Source of the DNA: CAUSKK01 sp963532425 | GTDB taxonomy: Bacteria > Pseudomonadota > Gammaproteobacteria > Cardiobacteriales > Cardiobacteriaceae | Assembly (NCBI GenBank): GCA_963532425.1 | Contig: CAUSKK010000013.1 | Location: 1 to 64,000, forward strand | DNA length: 64,000 bases | Reading direction: 5' to 3' | Part shown: in pieces, positions 9,139 to 17,723 of the stretch | Layout of the letters: every line of letters starts with the position of its first letter | Position numbering within the stretch: the stretch's first letter is position 1 | The notes under the pieces: generated by a model | Databases searched by the model: none | Told to the model about the DNA's origin: nothing | The model's input: the letters and a program-made list of their open reading frames with translations, nothing else | Position numbers and translations under genes: made by a program

Positions 9139-10086
9139 ATGAACCTAGACCACCCCAGTATCCGCGCCCTGCTGACGGCAGCGATGGCGGCGCCCTCGGG
9201 CCACAACAGCCAGCCCTGGCTATTTCACCTTGGCCCCGAGACCATTCAACTGCGCCCGGATTTCCGCCGGGCCCTGCCGGTGGTAGACCCGGAACGGCGC
9301 GAGCTCTTCATCAGTCTGGGCTGTGCCCTGGAAAATCTCTGCATTCAGGCCAGCACCCTGCAGCTGGCGCCCCAGGTTAGCCTTAGCCCCGAGGCCATCA
9401 CGGTGCGTCTGGAACCCTCGGCCCTGGTGGAACCGGACCCGCTGGCCGAAGCTATCTTTCGGCGCCAGAGCAACCGCAGCCTCTACGATGGCCGCCCCAT
9501 TCCTCCGGCGCTGCTGGCGCCGCTGCTAAAACCCTCGGCCGACACCACCATTCACGCCTATGGCCGGGGCACGGCCGATTTCCAACGGCTGGCCGATGCC
9601 GTTCGGCGGGGCAACGAGGCCCAGATGGGCGACCCGGCCTTCCGCGCCGAGCTCCTGTCCTGGATACGCTTCAACCGGGCCCACAGTCTGGCCACCCGCG
9701 ACGGTCTCAGCAACGCCGTGCTCGGGGCTCCGAATCTGCCGCGCTGGCTGTCCCGGCTGATTGTGCGGAGCATGCTCAACGCCCGCACCCAGAACCGGGC
9801 CGACGCCCGTCAGCTGGCCCGCTGTTCCCATCTGCTGCTGCTCAGCACCGCCGGGGACGACCCCACCAGCTGGATTAGCTGTGGCCGCAGCCTGCAGCGG
9901 CTGCTGCTGGGCCTGACCGCCGCCGGCATCGCCGCCGCCTATCTCAATCAACCCTGTGAGGTGCCAGCCCTGCGCGCCGAACTGGCCGACGTTCTGGGGG
10001 CCCGGCCGCAAATCCTGCTGCGCATCGGCTACGGCCACAAACAGGCCTATTCGCTGCGCCGGCCGCTGGAAGCGCTGGTGGACTAG
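9139..10086 (+). CDS. Acg-type nitroreductase-family (FMN-binding) protein
   Basis: The 315-residue protein resembles the Acg/Rv2032 branch of the nitroreductase fold: APSGHNSQPWLF near the N-terminus is the usual flavin-site motif, followed by FRRQSNRSLYDGRPIP and a C-terminal LLGLTAAGIAAAYLNQPCEV. Some Acg members sequester FMN rather than reduce a substrate, so activity is not assured. A ribosome-binding GGAG lies before ATG 9139. The next gene starts 10 bp downstream on the same strand. Confidence 0.8.
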   Translation: MNLDHPSIRALLTAAMAAPSGHNSQPWLFHLGPETIQLRPDFRRALPVVDPERRELFISLGCALENLCIQASTLQLAPQVSLSPEAITVRLEPSALVEPDPLAEAIFRRQSNRSLYDGRPIPPALLAPLLKPSADTTIHAYGRGTADFQRLADAVRRGNEAQMGDPAFRAELLSWIRFNRAHSLATRDGLSNAVLGAPNLPRWLSRLIVRSMLNARTQNRADARQLARCSHLLLLSTAGDDPTSWISCGRSLQRLLLGLTAAGIAAAYLNQPCEVPALRAELADVLGARPQILLRIGYGHKQAYSLRRPLEALVD

Positions 10087-10095
10087 GCCGTCGCC

Positions 10096-10914
10096 ATGGG
10101 GAAACGACTGCTGCTCCTGCTACTTCTGCTGCCGGCGGCCCTGCTGCTGCTCGGCTGCGCCCTGCAGGAAAAATTACTGTTCTACCCCCGGTCGCTGCCG
10201 GCCGACCTGACATTCAGCGCCCCGGCCGGCGCCCCCTTCAGCCTGACGGAAATCCGCCTGCCGGTGGCCGGCGCCGAACTGTCCGGTGCCCACCTGGCCC
10301 TGCCCCGGCCCCGGGGTGCCCTGCTCTTCCTGCACGGCAACGCCGGTGCCCTTGACGGCTGGCTGCCGACGGTGGCGCCGCTGACCGGCCTCGGCTGGGA
10401 CGTCTACGTCTTCGACTATCGCGGCTTCGGCAAAAGCAGCGGCCACATCCGCAGCCAGGCCGAACTGCTGGCCGACAGCGAGGCCATGTTCGCCCGGGTG
10501 CGCGCCGATTTTCCCGCCGGACCCATCGTGCCGGTGGGCTATTCCATCGGCAGTGGCCTAGCCGCCCATCTGGCCCAGCGCGAACGGCTGCCGACGGTCA
10601 TTCTCCTTGCCCCCTACTCCTCCCTGGCCGAGCTGGTCCGGGAGAAGGCGCCCTGGCTGCCGAGCTTCCTCCTGCGCTATCCCCTGCCCAGCGCCGACTA
10701 TCTGGCCGCCGCCCCCGGCACGGTTACGCTTATCCACGGCACCGCCGACAGCCTCATTCCCCCGGCCCACAGCCAGCGCCTGCAAAAACGCCTCGGCGCC
10801 CGGGCCCGGCTGGTGCTGCTGCCTGCCGACCATCAATCACTGCTCAGCGCCCCCGGCCTGCTGCCGGCCCTGGCCGAAGCGCTTCCCCCGGCCCCATCGT
10901 CCCCAACCCCCTAG
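10096..10914 (+). CDS. Alpha/beta-hydrolase lipoprotein (BEM46/ABHD13-like)
   Basis: A signal peptide ends in the lipobox LLGC, so the protein is probably lipid-anchored. The hydrolase core shows LLFLHGNAGALDGW, the BEM46-type YDYRGFGKS-like VFDYRGFGKSSG, the nucleophile elbow VGYSIGSG, and a C-terminal GTADSLIPP and ADHQS that would supply Asp and His. The substrate is unknown; relatives are esterases or acyl hydrolases. The last codons include a GAAGCGCTTC at 10875. Confidence 0.85.
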   Translation: MGKRLLLLLLLLPAALLLLGCALQEKLLFYPRSLPADLTFSAPAGAPFSLTEIRLPVAGAELSGAHLALPRPRGALLFLHGNAGALDGWLPTVAPLTGLGWDVYVFDYRGFGKSSGHIRSQAELLADSEAMFARVRADFPAGPIVPVGYSIGSGLAAHLAQRERLPTVILLAPYSSLAELVREKAPWLPSFLLRYPLPSADYLAAAPGTVTLIHGTADSLIPPAHSQRLQKRLGARARLVLLPADHQSLLSAPGLLPALAEALPPAPSSPTP

Positions 10915-11838
10915 CTCCAGGCCGAAGCGCTTCGTTTTCGCCCACATTGTGGAGGGAAGCGCTTCATCAAAATCCGACTCCCCAGCCCGAAGCGCTCCCC
11001 TTTTTAGTACCCACCGCCGGACGGCGAAGCGCTTCCCCCTAGTCTAGGCAGCTGGGCTAGCTGTCCAAAGCGCTTCGGTTCGGCCGGCCTTTTCTTCCGA
11101 AGGAAGCGGTGGTTCCACTGCCTTGCCGCTCGCTGCGCTGAAGCGCTTCCCTCCCCTTAAATCTGGGCCCGCCAGAGGAAGCGCTTCGCTCTCACCGCCT
11201 GCTCCCTCTGAAATATTCTCGGCCCGGGCTTGAAACGACCGTTTGATTATCTTGGCCGATTCAGCGGGCTGGGCCGGGCGAAGCGCTTCGGGTGAAATGG
11301 CCTTTTCTTTCGCGATTGCGCCCCGTCGGACGTTTTTACGAAGCGCTTCGGCTTGAACCGTCCCTTTGGTAGCTAAAGAAAGCGCTTCGCTCGGTTCTCA
11401 CTCGTTTGAATTGGCGGTGGGAAACGCTCCCCTTTCCCAGCCCTAGCAAAGCGAAGCGCTTCGGCGTTTTGGCCCTTTGGGAAACGAAGCGCTCCCCTCG
11501 GCCCGGGTTTGGCCGTTCGATTGTCCCGACTCATTTAGTGGGATTAGCAGGCTGAAGCGCTTCTGTCTGGACTTTCAGACCGAAGCGCTTCGGTTTCGCG
11601 GCCGAGGTTTAGAGGATGGGAAGGGGGCGGGAACCGGTGAAACGCTCATCCTGCCGATAGCGATTTAGCCAACCGAAGCGCTCCTCTCTTTCAAATTAGA
11701 CTGGAATTTTAAGGAAGCACTCGGCGGGCAGCGGGACGGCGGCCCGGGAGCAAAAGAGAGTTTTTTCCCATGACGTTTTCCCACATGAAAAAAGATTTTT
11801 AGCCATTGCTCCCTATTTCGGGGGGCCAAAATGGGGCT
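10915..11838. repeat. GAAGCGCTTC array in a convergent space
   Basis: About ten exact copies of the palindrome lie between 10924 and 11600, with further one-base variants such as GAAGCGCTCC and AAAGCGCTTC. The genes on both sides point inward. I see no credible gene here; short frames are made of repeat-derived KRF, EAL and SAS tripeptides. The right part, about 11700-11838, is free of repeats. Confidence 0.85.
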
Positions 11839-12013
11839 CTAGTCCGTCGGTTCCTGTTTGTCCCAGCTCAGGTCCAGTTTCTTCTTCCGCCGCTGTTTAA
11901 GAGTGATGAGTGCCGGCGGCAGTTCCCGTAGCCGGTTCATGTCCAAATCCAGGGTTTCCAGATTCTCCAAATTGCCCAGTTCCGGCGGTACTTCCTGCAG
12001 CTGGTTACCACTC
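11839..12013 (-). pseudogene. Frame-shifted 3' remainder of the LRR gene
   Basis: On the minus strand, beyond the stop at 12012, another frame reads SGNQLQEVPPELGNLE, then an LDLDMNRLRELPPAL unit and a basic tail ending in a TAG at 11839-11841. It supplies two more LRR units and a natural end, so the gene once ran 11839-13433. Extra bases near 12014-12030, around the near-repeat GATATCT/GGATATCC, could account for the shift. Confidence 0.75.
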
Positions 12014-13433
12014 AGAATCGGATATCCAGATATCTAAGGTCTCGCAAATTCCCCAGTTCCGGCGGCAGCTGGGTCAGAGCATTGCATCTCAGGGTAAGCC
12101 ACTCAAGCTCCGGTAAATTACCCAATTCCAATGGCAGCTCCCGTAGTTCATTGCTTTCCAGATGTAACCATTTCAGTTGCTTCAAGCCCCCCAGCTCCGG
12201 CGGCAGCTGGGTCAGAGCGTTATGGCCTAAATAGAGATGCTCCAATTGGTCGAGCTGACCCAGCGTTGGCGGTAGCTCCCGTAGTCTGTTCCAATCCAAT
12301 TTTAGCGTTTTCAGGTTTCGTAAATTCCCCAGTGCCGGCGGTAATTTCTCTAGGCCAACATTCTCCAAACTCAAAAATTTCAATTTATGTAAATTGACCA
12401 GCTCCGGGGGCAGCTGCTTCAGCGCTTTGCAATAATCCAGACGAAGGGTCTCCAAGCAAGGGAGCTGACCCATGACCGGCGGCAGCTCCTGCAGCGGATT
12501 GCTTTGCAAGTACAACTCTGTCAAGTGTTCCAGTTTGGCCAGACTCTCCGGCAGAAAAACGATAGCGTTGTGGGAAAGGTTAAGGATTTTTAGATTCTGC
12601 AGCTCGCTAATTTCCGGCGGTAGATAGGTGATAACTCGCTGTTTGTCGGCTTCATCGTCATCCGGGTCGGCTATATATTTTAGGTTGAGCTCCCTGAGCC
12701 GCTGCAGGGCGACCCGGTCGCGGGGGAACTTGTCCCAGCTGATGTTAAATTCATCGGCCCAGTCGTAGAGGGCCTGGAAATTCTCATCGTCTTCTCGAAA
12801 CAAATCCTTGTCGTCCACCTTAATATCTGGCAGCCAGTTGCTCATACGGTGAAGCACTTTAATCCCCTCCGGCAGCTGCTCCAGCGGATTGGCACGTAGG
12901 TCGAGAGTAAGTCTGGCCCGCTTGGGCAGCTCGGCAATTCCAGCCGGCAGCCGGGTCAGCCGGTTGTTCGGCAGCAGGATATTTTCCAGCCGGGGCAGCC
13001 GGGGGCCAAAAATGGCCGGCAGTTCGACGAGCTCGTTGTGGCCGAGGTCGAGGGTCTCCAGGCGCAGCAGGCCGACCAGCTCTGGTGGCAGCCGGCCTAG
13101 CCGGTTATGGTTCAGGCGGAGAACCTGCAGCCGGTGCAACTGGCCAATTTCGGCGGGGATTTCCGTCAGCCGGTTATTGCTTACATCCAGCTCGGTCAGG
13201 GTTGACAGCTGGCCCAGTTCCGCCGGCAGGCTTTCCAAACCGCTATGGCTGAGGTTCAGCGTGCGCAGTTTCTTGAGCGCGGCCAGTTCCGGCGGCAGCG
13301 ACGCCAGGACCAGGCCGGATAAATCCAAGACGGCCAGCTTTTCCAGGGCCTCCGGGTCGCGGGGGAAGCGCTCGGCGGGCAAGCCAGCGGCATCGGCCCA
13401 GGAGCAGAGACTATCAAACGAAGCTTTTTTCAT
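12012..13433 (-). CDS. Leucine-rich-repeat protein, reading frame broken near the C-terminus
   Basis: The 473-residue product is almost wholly LRR units of the form LxxLxLxxNxLxxLPxEL. It has two LRR blocks, each opened by a similar cap: SLCSWADAAGLPAERFPRD at the start and ALYDWADEFNISWDKFPRD at about residue 225. This suggests an internal duplication. There is no signal peptide, so it is probably cytosolic. LRR proteins usually bind other proteins. It lies just downstream of the AAA operon on the same strand but after a terminator. The frame stops at 12012 in the middle of an LRR; the LRR pattern continues in another frame to 11839. Confidence 0.85.
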   Translation of the reverse strand: MKKASFDSLCSWADAAGLPAERFPRDPEALEKLAVLDLSGLVLASLPPELAALKKLRTLNLSHSGLESLPAELGQLSTLTELDVSNNRLTEIPAEIGQLHRLQVLRLNHNRLGRLPPELVGLLRLETLDLGHNELVELPAIFGPRLPRLENILLPNNRLTRLPAGIAELPKRARLTLDLRANPLEQLPEGIKVLHRMSNWLPDIKVDDKDLFREDDENFQALYDWADEFNISWDKFPRDRVALQRLRELNLKYIADPDDDEADKQRVITYLPPEISELQNLKILNLSHNAIVFLPESLAKLEHLTELYLQSNPLQELPPVMGQLPCLETLRLDYCKALKQLPPELVNLHKLKFLSLENVGLEKLPPALGNLRNLKTLKLDWNRLRELPPTLGQLDQLEHLYLGHNALTQLPPELGGLKQLKWLHLESNELRELPLELGNLPELEWLTLRCNALTQLPPELGNLRDLRYLDIRF

Positions 13434-13503
13434 GGTTTTTCCTTAATGGGAAGGGATTCACTCGATTAATACGGGATAAAACCGACCGAAGCGCTTCCCC
13501 CAT

Positions 13504-13530
13504 AAAAAAACCCGCCCGGGGGCGGGGTTT
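13504..13530 (-). terminator. Terminator of the SWIM/AAA operon
   Basis: Read on the minus strand, CCCGCCC/GGGCGGG forms the stem and is followed by seven T residues. It lies 6 bp beyond the AAA gene stop and separates that operon from the LRR gene. Confidence 0.85.
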
Positions 13531-13535
13531 GGGAT

Positions 13536-14615
13536 TTAGAGCATGTCCCGGGCGGCGCGGTAGAGGTCCTTCCAGTCGTCGCGGCCCTTGACCACCGTTT
13601 CCAGATACTCCTTCCAGACGATGGCGTCCTGTACCGGGTCCTTGACCACGGCACCGAGCAGACCGGCCATGAGGTCATCGGCCCCAAGGGCACCGTCGCC
13701 GAAGTAGGCACTCAGCGCCAGCCCGTTATTCACCACGGAAATGGCCTCGGCGGTGCTCAGGGTGCCGCTGGGGCTTTTCAGCTTGGTTTTGCGGTCGCTG
13801 GTCAGGCCGGCGCGCAGTTCGCGGAAGATGGTAACGATGCGGCGAATTTCCGCCAGGGCCGGCTTTTCCGCCGGCAGTTTCATGGTTTCCTCGTACTGTT
13901 CCACCCGGCTGCGCACAATCTCCACCTCCTCGTCCAGGGACGCCGGCAGCGGCAGTATCACCGTGTTAAAGCGCCGTTTCAGCGCGCTGGACAGGTCATT
14001 GACGCCCTTGTCGCGGTTGTTGGCGGTGGCGATGAGGTTGAAACCGCGAATGGCCTGCACCTCCTTATTCAGCTCGGGAATGGGCAAGGTTTTTTCCGAA
14101 AGAATGGTAATCAGCGTGTCCTGCACATCGGAGCCGATGCGGGTCAACTCCTCCACCCGGGCAATCTTGCCGTCCTTCATGGCCCGCATCACCGGCGTTT
14201 CCACCAGCGCGCTTTCGCTGGGGCCCTTGGCGAGCAGCTCGGCATAGTTCCAGCCGTAGCGCACGGCCTCCTCGCCGGTGCCGGCGGTGCCCTGGACCAC
14301 CAGCGTGCTATCGCCGGCGACGGCGGCGCTGATGTGCTCGCTGACCCAGCTCTTCGCCGTGCCGGGCAGACCGTAGAGCAGCAGGGCCCGGTCGGTGGCC
14401 AGGGTGGCGACGGCGATTTCCATCAGCCGGCGATTGCCGATGTACTTGGGTTTAATTTGGAATTTATTGGCCAGCTTATCGCCCATGAGATAGCTCACCA
14501 CCGACTGGGGCGACAGCTGCCAATTCTCGGGGATGGGGTGTTTTTCCTGTTTTTTCAGCTGGGCCAGTTCCTCAGCAAATTGCTGTTCGGCGTGTTGTCT
14601 CAGAATGTCAGACAT
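13536..14615 (-). CDS. MoxR-like AAA ATPase
   Basis: The 359-residue ATPase has the Walker A LLYGLPGTAKSW, a central ARVEELTRIGSDVQDTLI segment, sensor-1 LIATANNRDKG, and the arginine-finger-like ALKRRFNTVILPLP. It belongs to the MoxR/AAA_5 group that remodels protein partners, often with a VWA protein. MSDILRQ at 14615 is the likely start, preceded by AAGGAAAAAACC; the frame extends upstream without support. It overlaps the 474-residue gene by 8 bp and is the last gene of a four-gene operon. Confidence 0.85.
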   Translation of the reverse strand: MSDILRQHAEQQFAEELAQLKKQEKHPIPENWQLSPQSVVSYLMGDKLANKFQIKPKYIGNRRLMEIAVATLATDRALLLYGLPGTAKSWVSEHISAAVAGDSTLVVQGTAGTGEEAVRYGWNYAELLAKGPSESALVETPVMRAMKDGKIARVEELTRIGSDVQDTLITILSEKTLPIPELNKEVQAIRGFNLIATANNRDKGVNDLSSALKRRFNTVILPLPASLDEEVEIVRSRVEQYEETMKLPAEKPALAEIRRIVTIFRELRAGLTSDRKTKLKSPSGTLSTAEAISVVNNGLALSAYFGDGALGADDLMAGLLGAVVKDPVQDAIVWKEYLETVVKGRDDWKDLYRAARDML

Positions 14616-16032
14616 GGTTTTTTCCTTGGTTAAAAAAATCGTCAAGCACTTGCAGTGCGTCATATTCGGCCCACAGCGGGGCCAGCGCCGGCCAATCGGC
14701 CAGCCGCCGCCGCCACTGGCGAAAAATCGGGCCCCGGTGCAGCCGGGCCGCCAGTTCCACCGCCGCCCCGGGGGCCGCCCCCAGCCGCAGCCAGCGGTGC
14801 ACCATCAGCAGGGCGTAGTAGGGCCCCCAGACCATTTCCGGCGTCAGCATGGCCGGCAAATCGTCGCGGGCCCGGCGGCCGGCGGCGGGCAGGGCTTCCA
14901 GCTGGGCCCGGGTGAACGGCGCCCCGGCGCCCAGCACCCGCTCCGGCTCGTTTAACAGGGTCAGCAGCCCCGGCACCCGGGCCGTCCAGTGCCGCACCAG
15001 GGCGTCCTGGCTGGCCGGCGGCAGCGTGCCGAAAACCCGGAGCAGGTCGCGGTTGGTGAAGAAATCCGGGGCTGTGGCGAAATAGGGCACGTGCAGGCTC
15101 GGCGGCAGCTGGCCGAGCCAGCGGTAGAAACGGGCGGGGCTGGGGAAAATTTGGTCGCGCAGGCCCGGGTCGCGCTGCCAGAGCTGAATCAGACTAGGAA
15201 TGTCCGGGCAGTGGCAGAGGGCCAGCCAGGTGGCCGGGTCCCTGACCCGGGCGGCCAGAATGCCGATGGCGTTGGGTCGGCCCAGGCCCGGTTCCGAGCG
15301 AAGCGCTTCCGGTGGCAGGGCCGCCACACGGAAGCCCACCTCGGCCCGCCGGCCGAGCCACCGGGCCAGCCCGGCCCAGCGGCGGGGCGGGTCGTAGTGG
15401 AGGGCAGCGCGTAGCCAGCGTTGCTGGCGGGCCGGGTCAAGCAGACCCACTTCGGCCCCCAGGCAGCGTTTCAGCGTCGCCCGTTCGGCCCGGTCGAGCC
15501 GGGGCCCGAGCCGCCGCAGCCAGCGCCGGTCGGCCCGGCTGAAAAAGCGGGCACTGGCAATGAGCCCAATCTGGCGCGGCTGGCCGGCCGACCGCTGCCG
15601 TTGCCAGAGGGCGTGCAGGGCCCGGCGCCAGCGGTCGCCATCGAGCCGGTGCAAAGCCCGGAGCTCGGCGAAACGTTGCGGCCGGGTCAAACCCGCGAGG
15701 CCGGCCAACGCCAGCGCCGCCGTCGACCGGGCCCGTTCCCCCCGCCGCTCGCGCTCCGGCGCCGCTAGCAGCGGCAGAAAAAGGCCGGGCCGCCGGTGAA
15801 GCGCTTCGCCGGGGCGGAAATGGAGCGTCTGCCAGTCGGCGGCGGTCAGCCGGTAGCGGTTACTACGCAGCAGCCGGGCGCCGAGCAGGCCAATGGCCGA
15901 CCAGCCCCGGACCGCCTGCCAGCGCTGCCAGGCGACGCGCAGCGGCTCCGGCAGGGGTGGGGGCTCTGCTCGGCACCCGGCCACCGGGGGAAGCGCTTCG
16001 GTGCCGACGGCCCGGGGGCGGGAGGCATTCAT
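14608..16032 (-). CDS. Unrecognised Arg/Leu-rich protein of the SWIM/AAA operon
   Basis: I do not recognise a family. The 474-residue protein is rich in Arg, Leu, Ala and Trp, has no signal peptide or clear membrane segment, and looks alpha-helical (for example LDRAERATLKRCLGAEVGLL and WTARVPGLLTLLNEP). Its position between the DUF5691-like and AAA genes, with an 8-bp gap and an 8-bp overlap, makes it a likely partner of the ATPase. It has no MIDAS motif (DxSxS), so it does not look like the VWA protein usually found with MoxR ATPases. Several decamers in the N-terminal half encode EAL. Confidence 0.7.
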   Translation of the reverse strand: MNASRPRAVGTEALPPVAGCRAEPPPLPEPLRVAWQRWQAVRGWSAIGLLGARLLRSNRYRLTAADWQTLHFRPGEALHRRPGLFLPLLAAPERERRGERARSTAALALAGLAGLTRPQRFAELRALHRLDGDRWRRALHALWQRQRSAGQPRQIGLIASARFFSRADRRWLRRLGPRLDRAERATLKRCLGAEVGLLDPARQQRWLRAALHYDPPRRWAGLARWLGRRAEVGFRVAALPPEALRSEPGLGRPNAIGILAARVRDPATWLALCHCPDIPSLIQLWQRDPGLRDQIFPSPARFYRWLGQLPPSLHVPYFATAPDFFTNRDLLRVFGTLPPASQDALVRHWTARVPGLLTLLNEPERVLGAGAPFTRAQLEALPAAGRRARDDLPAMLTPEMVWGPYYALLMVHRWLRLGAAPGAAVELAARLHRGPIFRQWRRRLADWPALAPLWAEYDALQVLDDFFNQGKNHV

Positions 16033-16040
16033 GGGGGCGG

Positions 16041-17723
16041 CTAGGCCTTCGCGGCCAGGGCGTCATCGAATTGCAGGCGCGATTCGTAGAAGGCCAGCAC
16101 CCGGCCGAAGCTGTCGAGCAGCTGGCGCTCCTGCATCATTTGGCGCACCTGGGCGCTGTTACCCCCGCCGACCTCGGCCAGGTCGTCGGCGGGCTGGGGC
16201 GCCGGCGGCTGTTCCCGGAAGGCCACCGCCAGGGCGCGCAGGGTCGGGCTGGCGCTCAGCCGTAGGGCCGCATAACGCTGCTGGCTGTGCTGGTAATAGA
16301 AATAACTGTCGCAGTGGCGAACGGTATAGAGAACCAGCAGCGAATAGCGTTCACCCCAGGGCTCGCCGGTGTCGTCATTGAAATCCGTCAGCAGGCTAAA
16401 GTCCATATTTTCCCAGCGCCGGGCCGCCGCCGAGTGGCCGAGGAAAAACTCCTCGGGCCGCTGGAAGAACAGCTTCAGGTGGGGATTGTGTTCGGCCTGG
16501 GCGGCCAGCACCCGTTCACGCTGGGCGCTGTTGAGCTGCTTCAGGAGCCACAGGTTATTGTCCTTGTAGTGGCCCATCGTCGGCTGCCGGCTGAGATATT
16601 CCACCAGAAAGGCCGTGCCCAGTTCGCTGAGCCAGCCGTGGTAGCTCTGGCTGCTCGTCAGCCAGCCGTGTTCAAAATAGCGCTGGGCCAGCGGCGTGCG
16701 AATCAGAGTTTCGGCCAGTTCGGCCACGTCCGCGCTGTGGGTCATTTCCAGCCAGAATTCCAGCCGGTGGACGCGGTGAATCAGCTGGCGGCGCAGGAAG
16801 TTATCGTCGCTCTCATTTTTATCGCTGCTGATTTCCTCCAGTCCCAGCGCCTTCATCTCCTTGCTGAAGGCCAGCGGCGTCATGTGCCAACCGGCCTTGT
16901 CATGGCTGAGCGTCTGCCGAAGCCAGCCCTCCAGCGCCCGGGTGCTGGCGCTGTCCGGCAGCCGGGCCAGCAGAAGGCCGGCCGTCTCGCGCACGTTGCT
17001 GGAACGGTCCTTCAGGCAGGCTTCGATGAAGGGAGCGTCGGCCGGACTAAGGTTGTTCCGCAGCAGCTCCAGATAGGCCAGCCGGTGATTGGCCGGGGCC
17101 CCCTTCCAAATCTCCTCCACCCGGAGCCGGGCCGCCTCGGGATTTTCCCGGCGCAGGCTGCTGAGATGGGCGCGGCGACCGCTGAAATCCAGCTCCAGCA
17201 GCGGGTCGGCGTCCGGGGCCGGCGTGGTGGGGGCGCTGCCCAGCTCGGTGCGCAGGTCGTTCGGCAGTTCGGCGCCAAGCTGGGTCAGCAGCCAGCGGCC
17301 CCGGTCGTCCAGCAGGTCGAGCCGACCCTTGAGCCGTTTCACTTCGCCGCGCAGGAGCAGCCGTTGCAGGCTGGCTTCGTCCAGACAATGGCCACTCCGT
17401 TTCAGGGTCGCCAGGGCGTAATCGAGATAGTCGCGCTCGTCCTGTTCGAGCCAGGCGGTCAGCACCCGTCGGGCCGGGGCCGGCAGCACCCGGCCGTCCG
17501 GGGCCGGGGCCGGTGGTATCGGCTGCCAATCATCCTGATGGGTTTCCAGCCGGGCGCCGCTGCGGTCGGAGCCGTAGGCCAGGGCCAGCAGGTCATAGGC
17601 CCGGGGCAGCGCTTCGGCCGGGGGCAGCCGGGCCACGGCTTCGGCCAGCGGGGGCGGGGGCGGCGGCAGGGGACCGGCGTCGAGGCCCATCAGGGCAGCA
17701 TTGAATAGTTGGGGATTAAGCAT
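16041..17723 (-). CDS. DUF5691-like helical-repeat protein
   Basis: The 560-residue protein resembles the DUF5691 proteins that sit beside SWIM and MoxR genes in many bacteria; I make the call mainly from that context, from the N-terminal AALMGLDAGPLPPPPPPL, and from the HEAT-like middle (AYLELLRNNLSPADAPFIEACLKDRSSNVRETAG and similar, about residues 220-290). Its biochemical role is unknown. The start MLNPQLF at 17723 overlaps the SWIM gene by 8 bp; the longer frame beginning at 17786 is the SWIM gene read out of frame. Confidence 0.65.
   Translation of the reverse strand: MLNPQLFNAALMGLDAGPLPPPPPPLAEAVARLPPAEALPRAYDLLALAYGSDRSGARLETHQDDWQPIPPAPAPDGRVLPAPARRVLTAWLEQDERDYLDYALATLKRSGHCLDEASLQRLLLRGEVKRLKGRLDLLDDRGRWLLTQLGAELPNDLRTELGSAPTTPAPDADPLLELDFSGRRAHLSSLRRENPEAARLRVEEIWKGAPANHRLAYLELLRNNLSPADAPFIEACLKDRSSNVRETAGLLLARLPDSASTRALEGWLRQTLSHDKAGWHMTPLAFSKEMKALGLEEISSDKNESDDNFLRRQLIHRVHRLEFWLEMTHSADVAELAETLIRTPLAQRYFEHGWLTSSQSYHGWLSELGTAFLVEYLSRQPTMGHYKDNNLWLLKQLNSAQRERVLAAQAEHNPHLKLFFQRPEEFFLGHSAAARRWENMDFSLLTDFNDDTGEPWGERYSLLVLYTVRHCDSYFYYQHSQQRYAALRLSASPTLRALAVAFREQPPAPQPADDLAEVGGGNSAQVRQMMQERQLLDSFGRVLAFYESRLQFDDALAAKA

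Noticed and set aside
10915..11838. CRISPR array
   Set aside because: The repeats are 10 bp palindromes with irregular spacing, and no cas gene is near.
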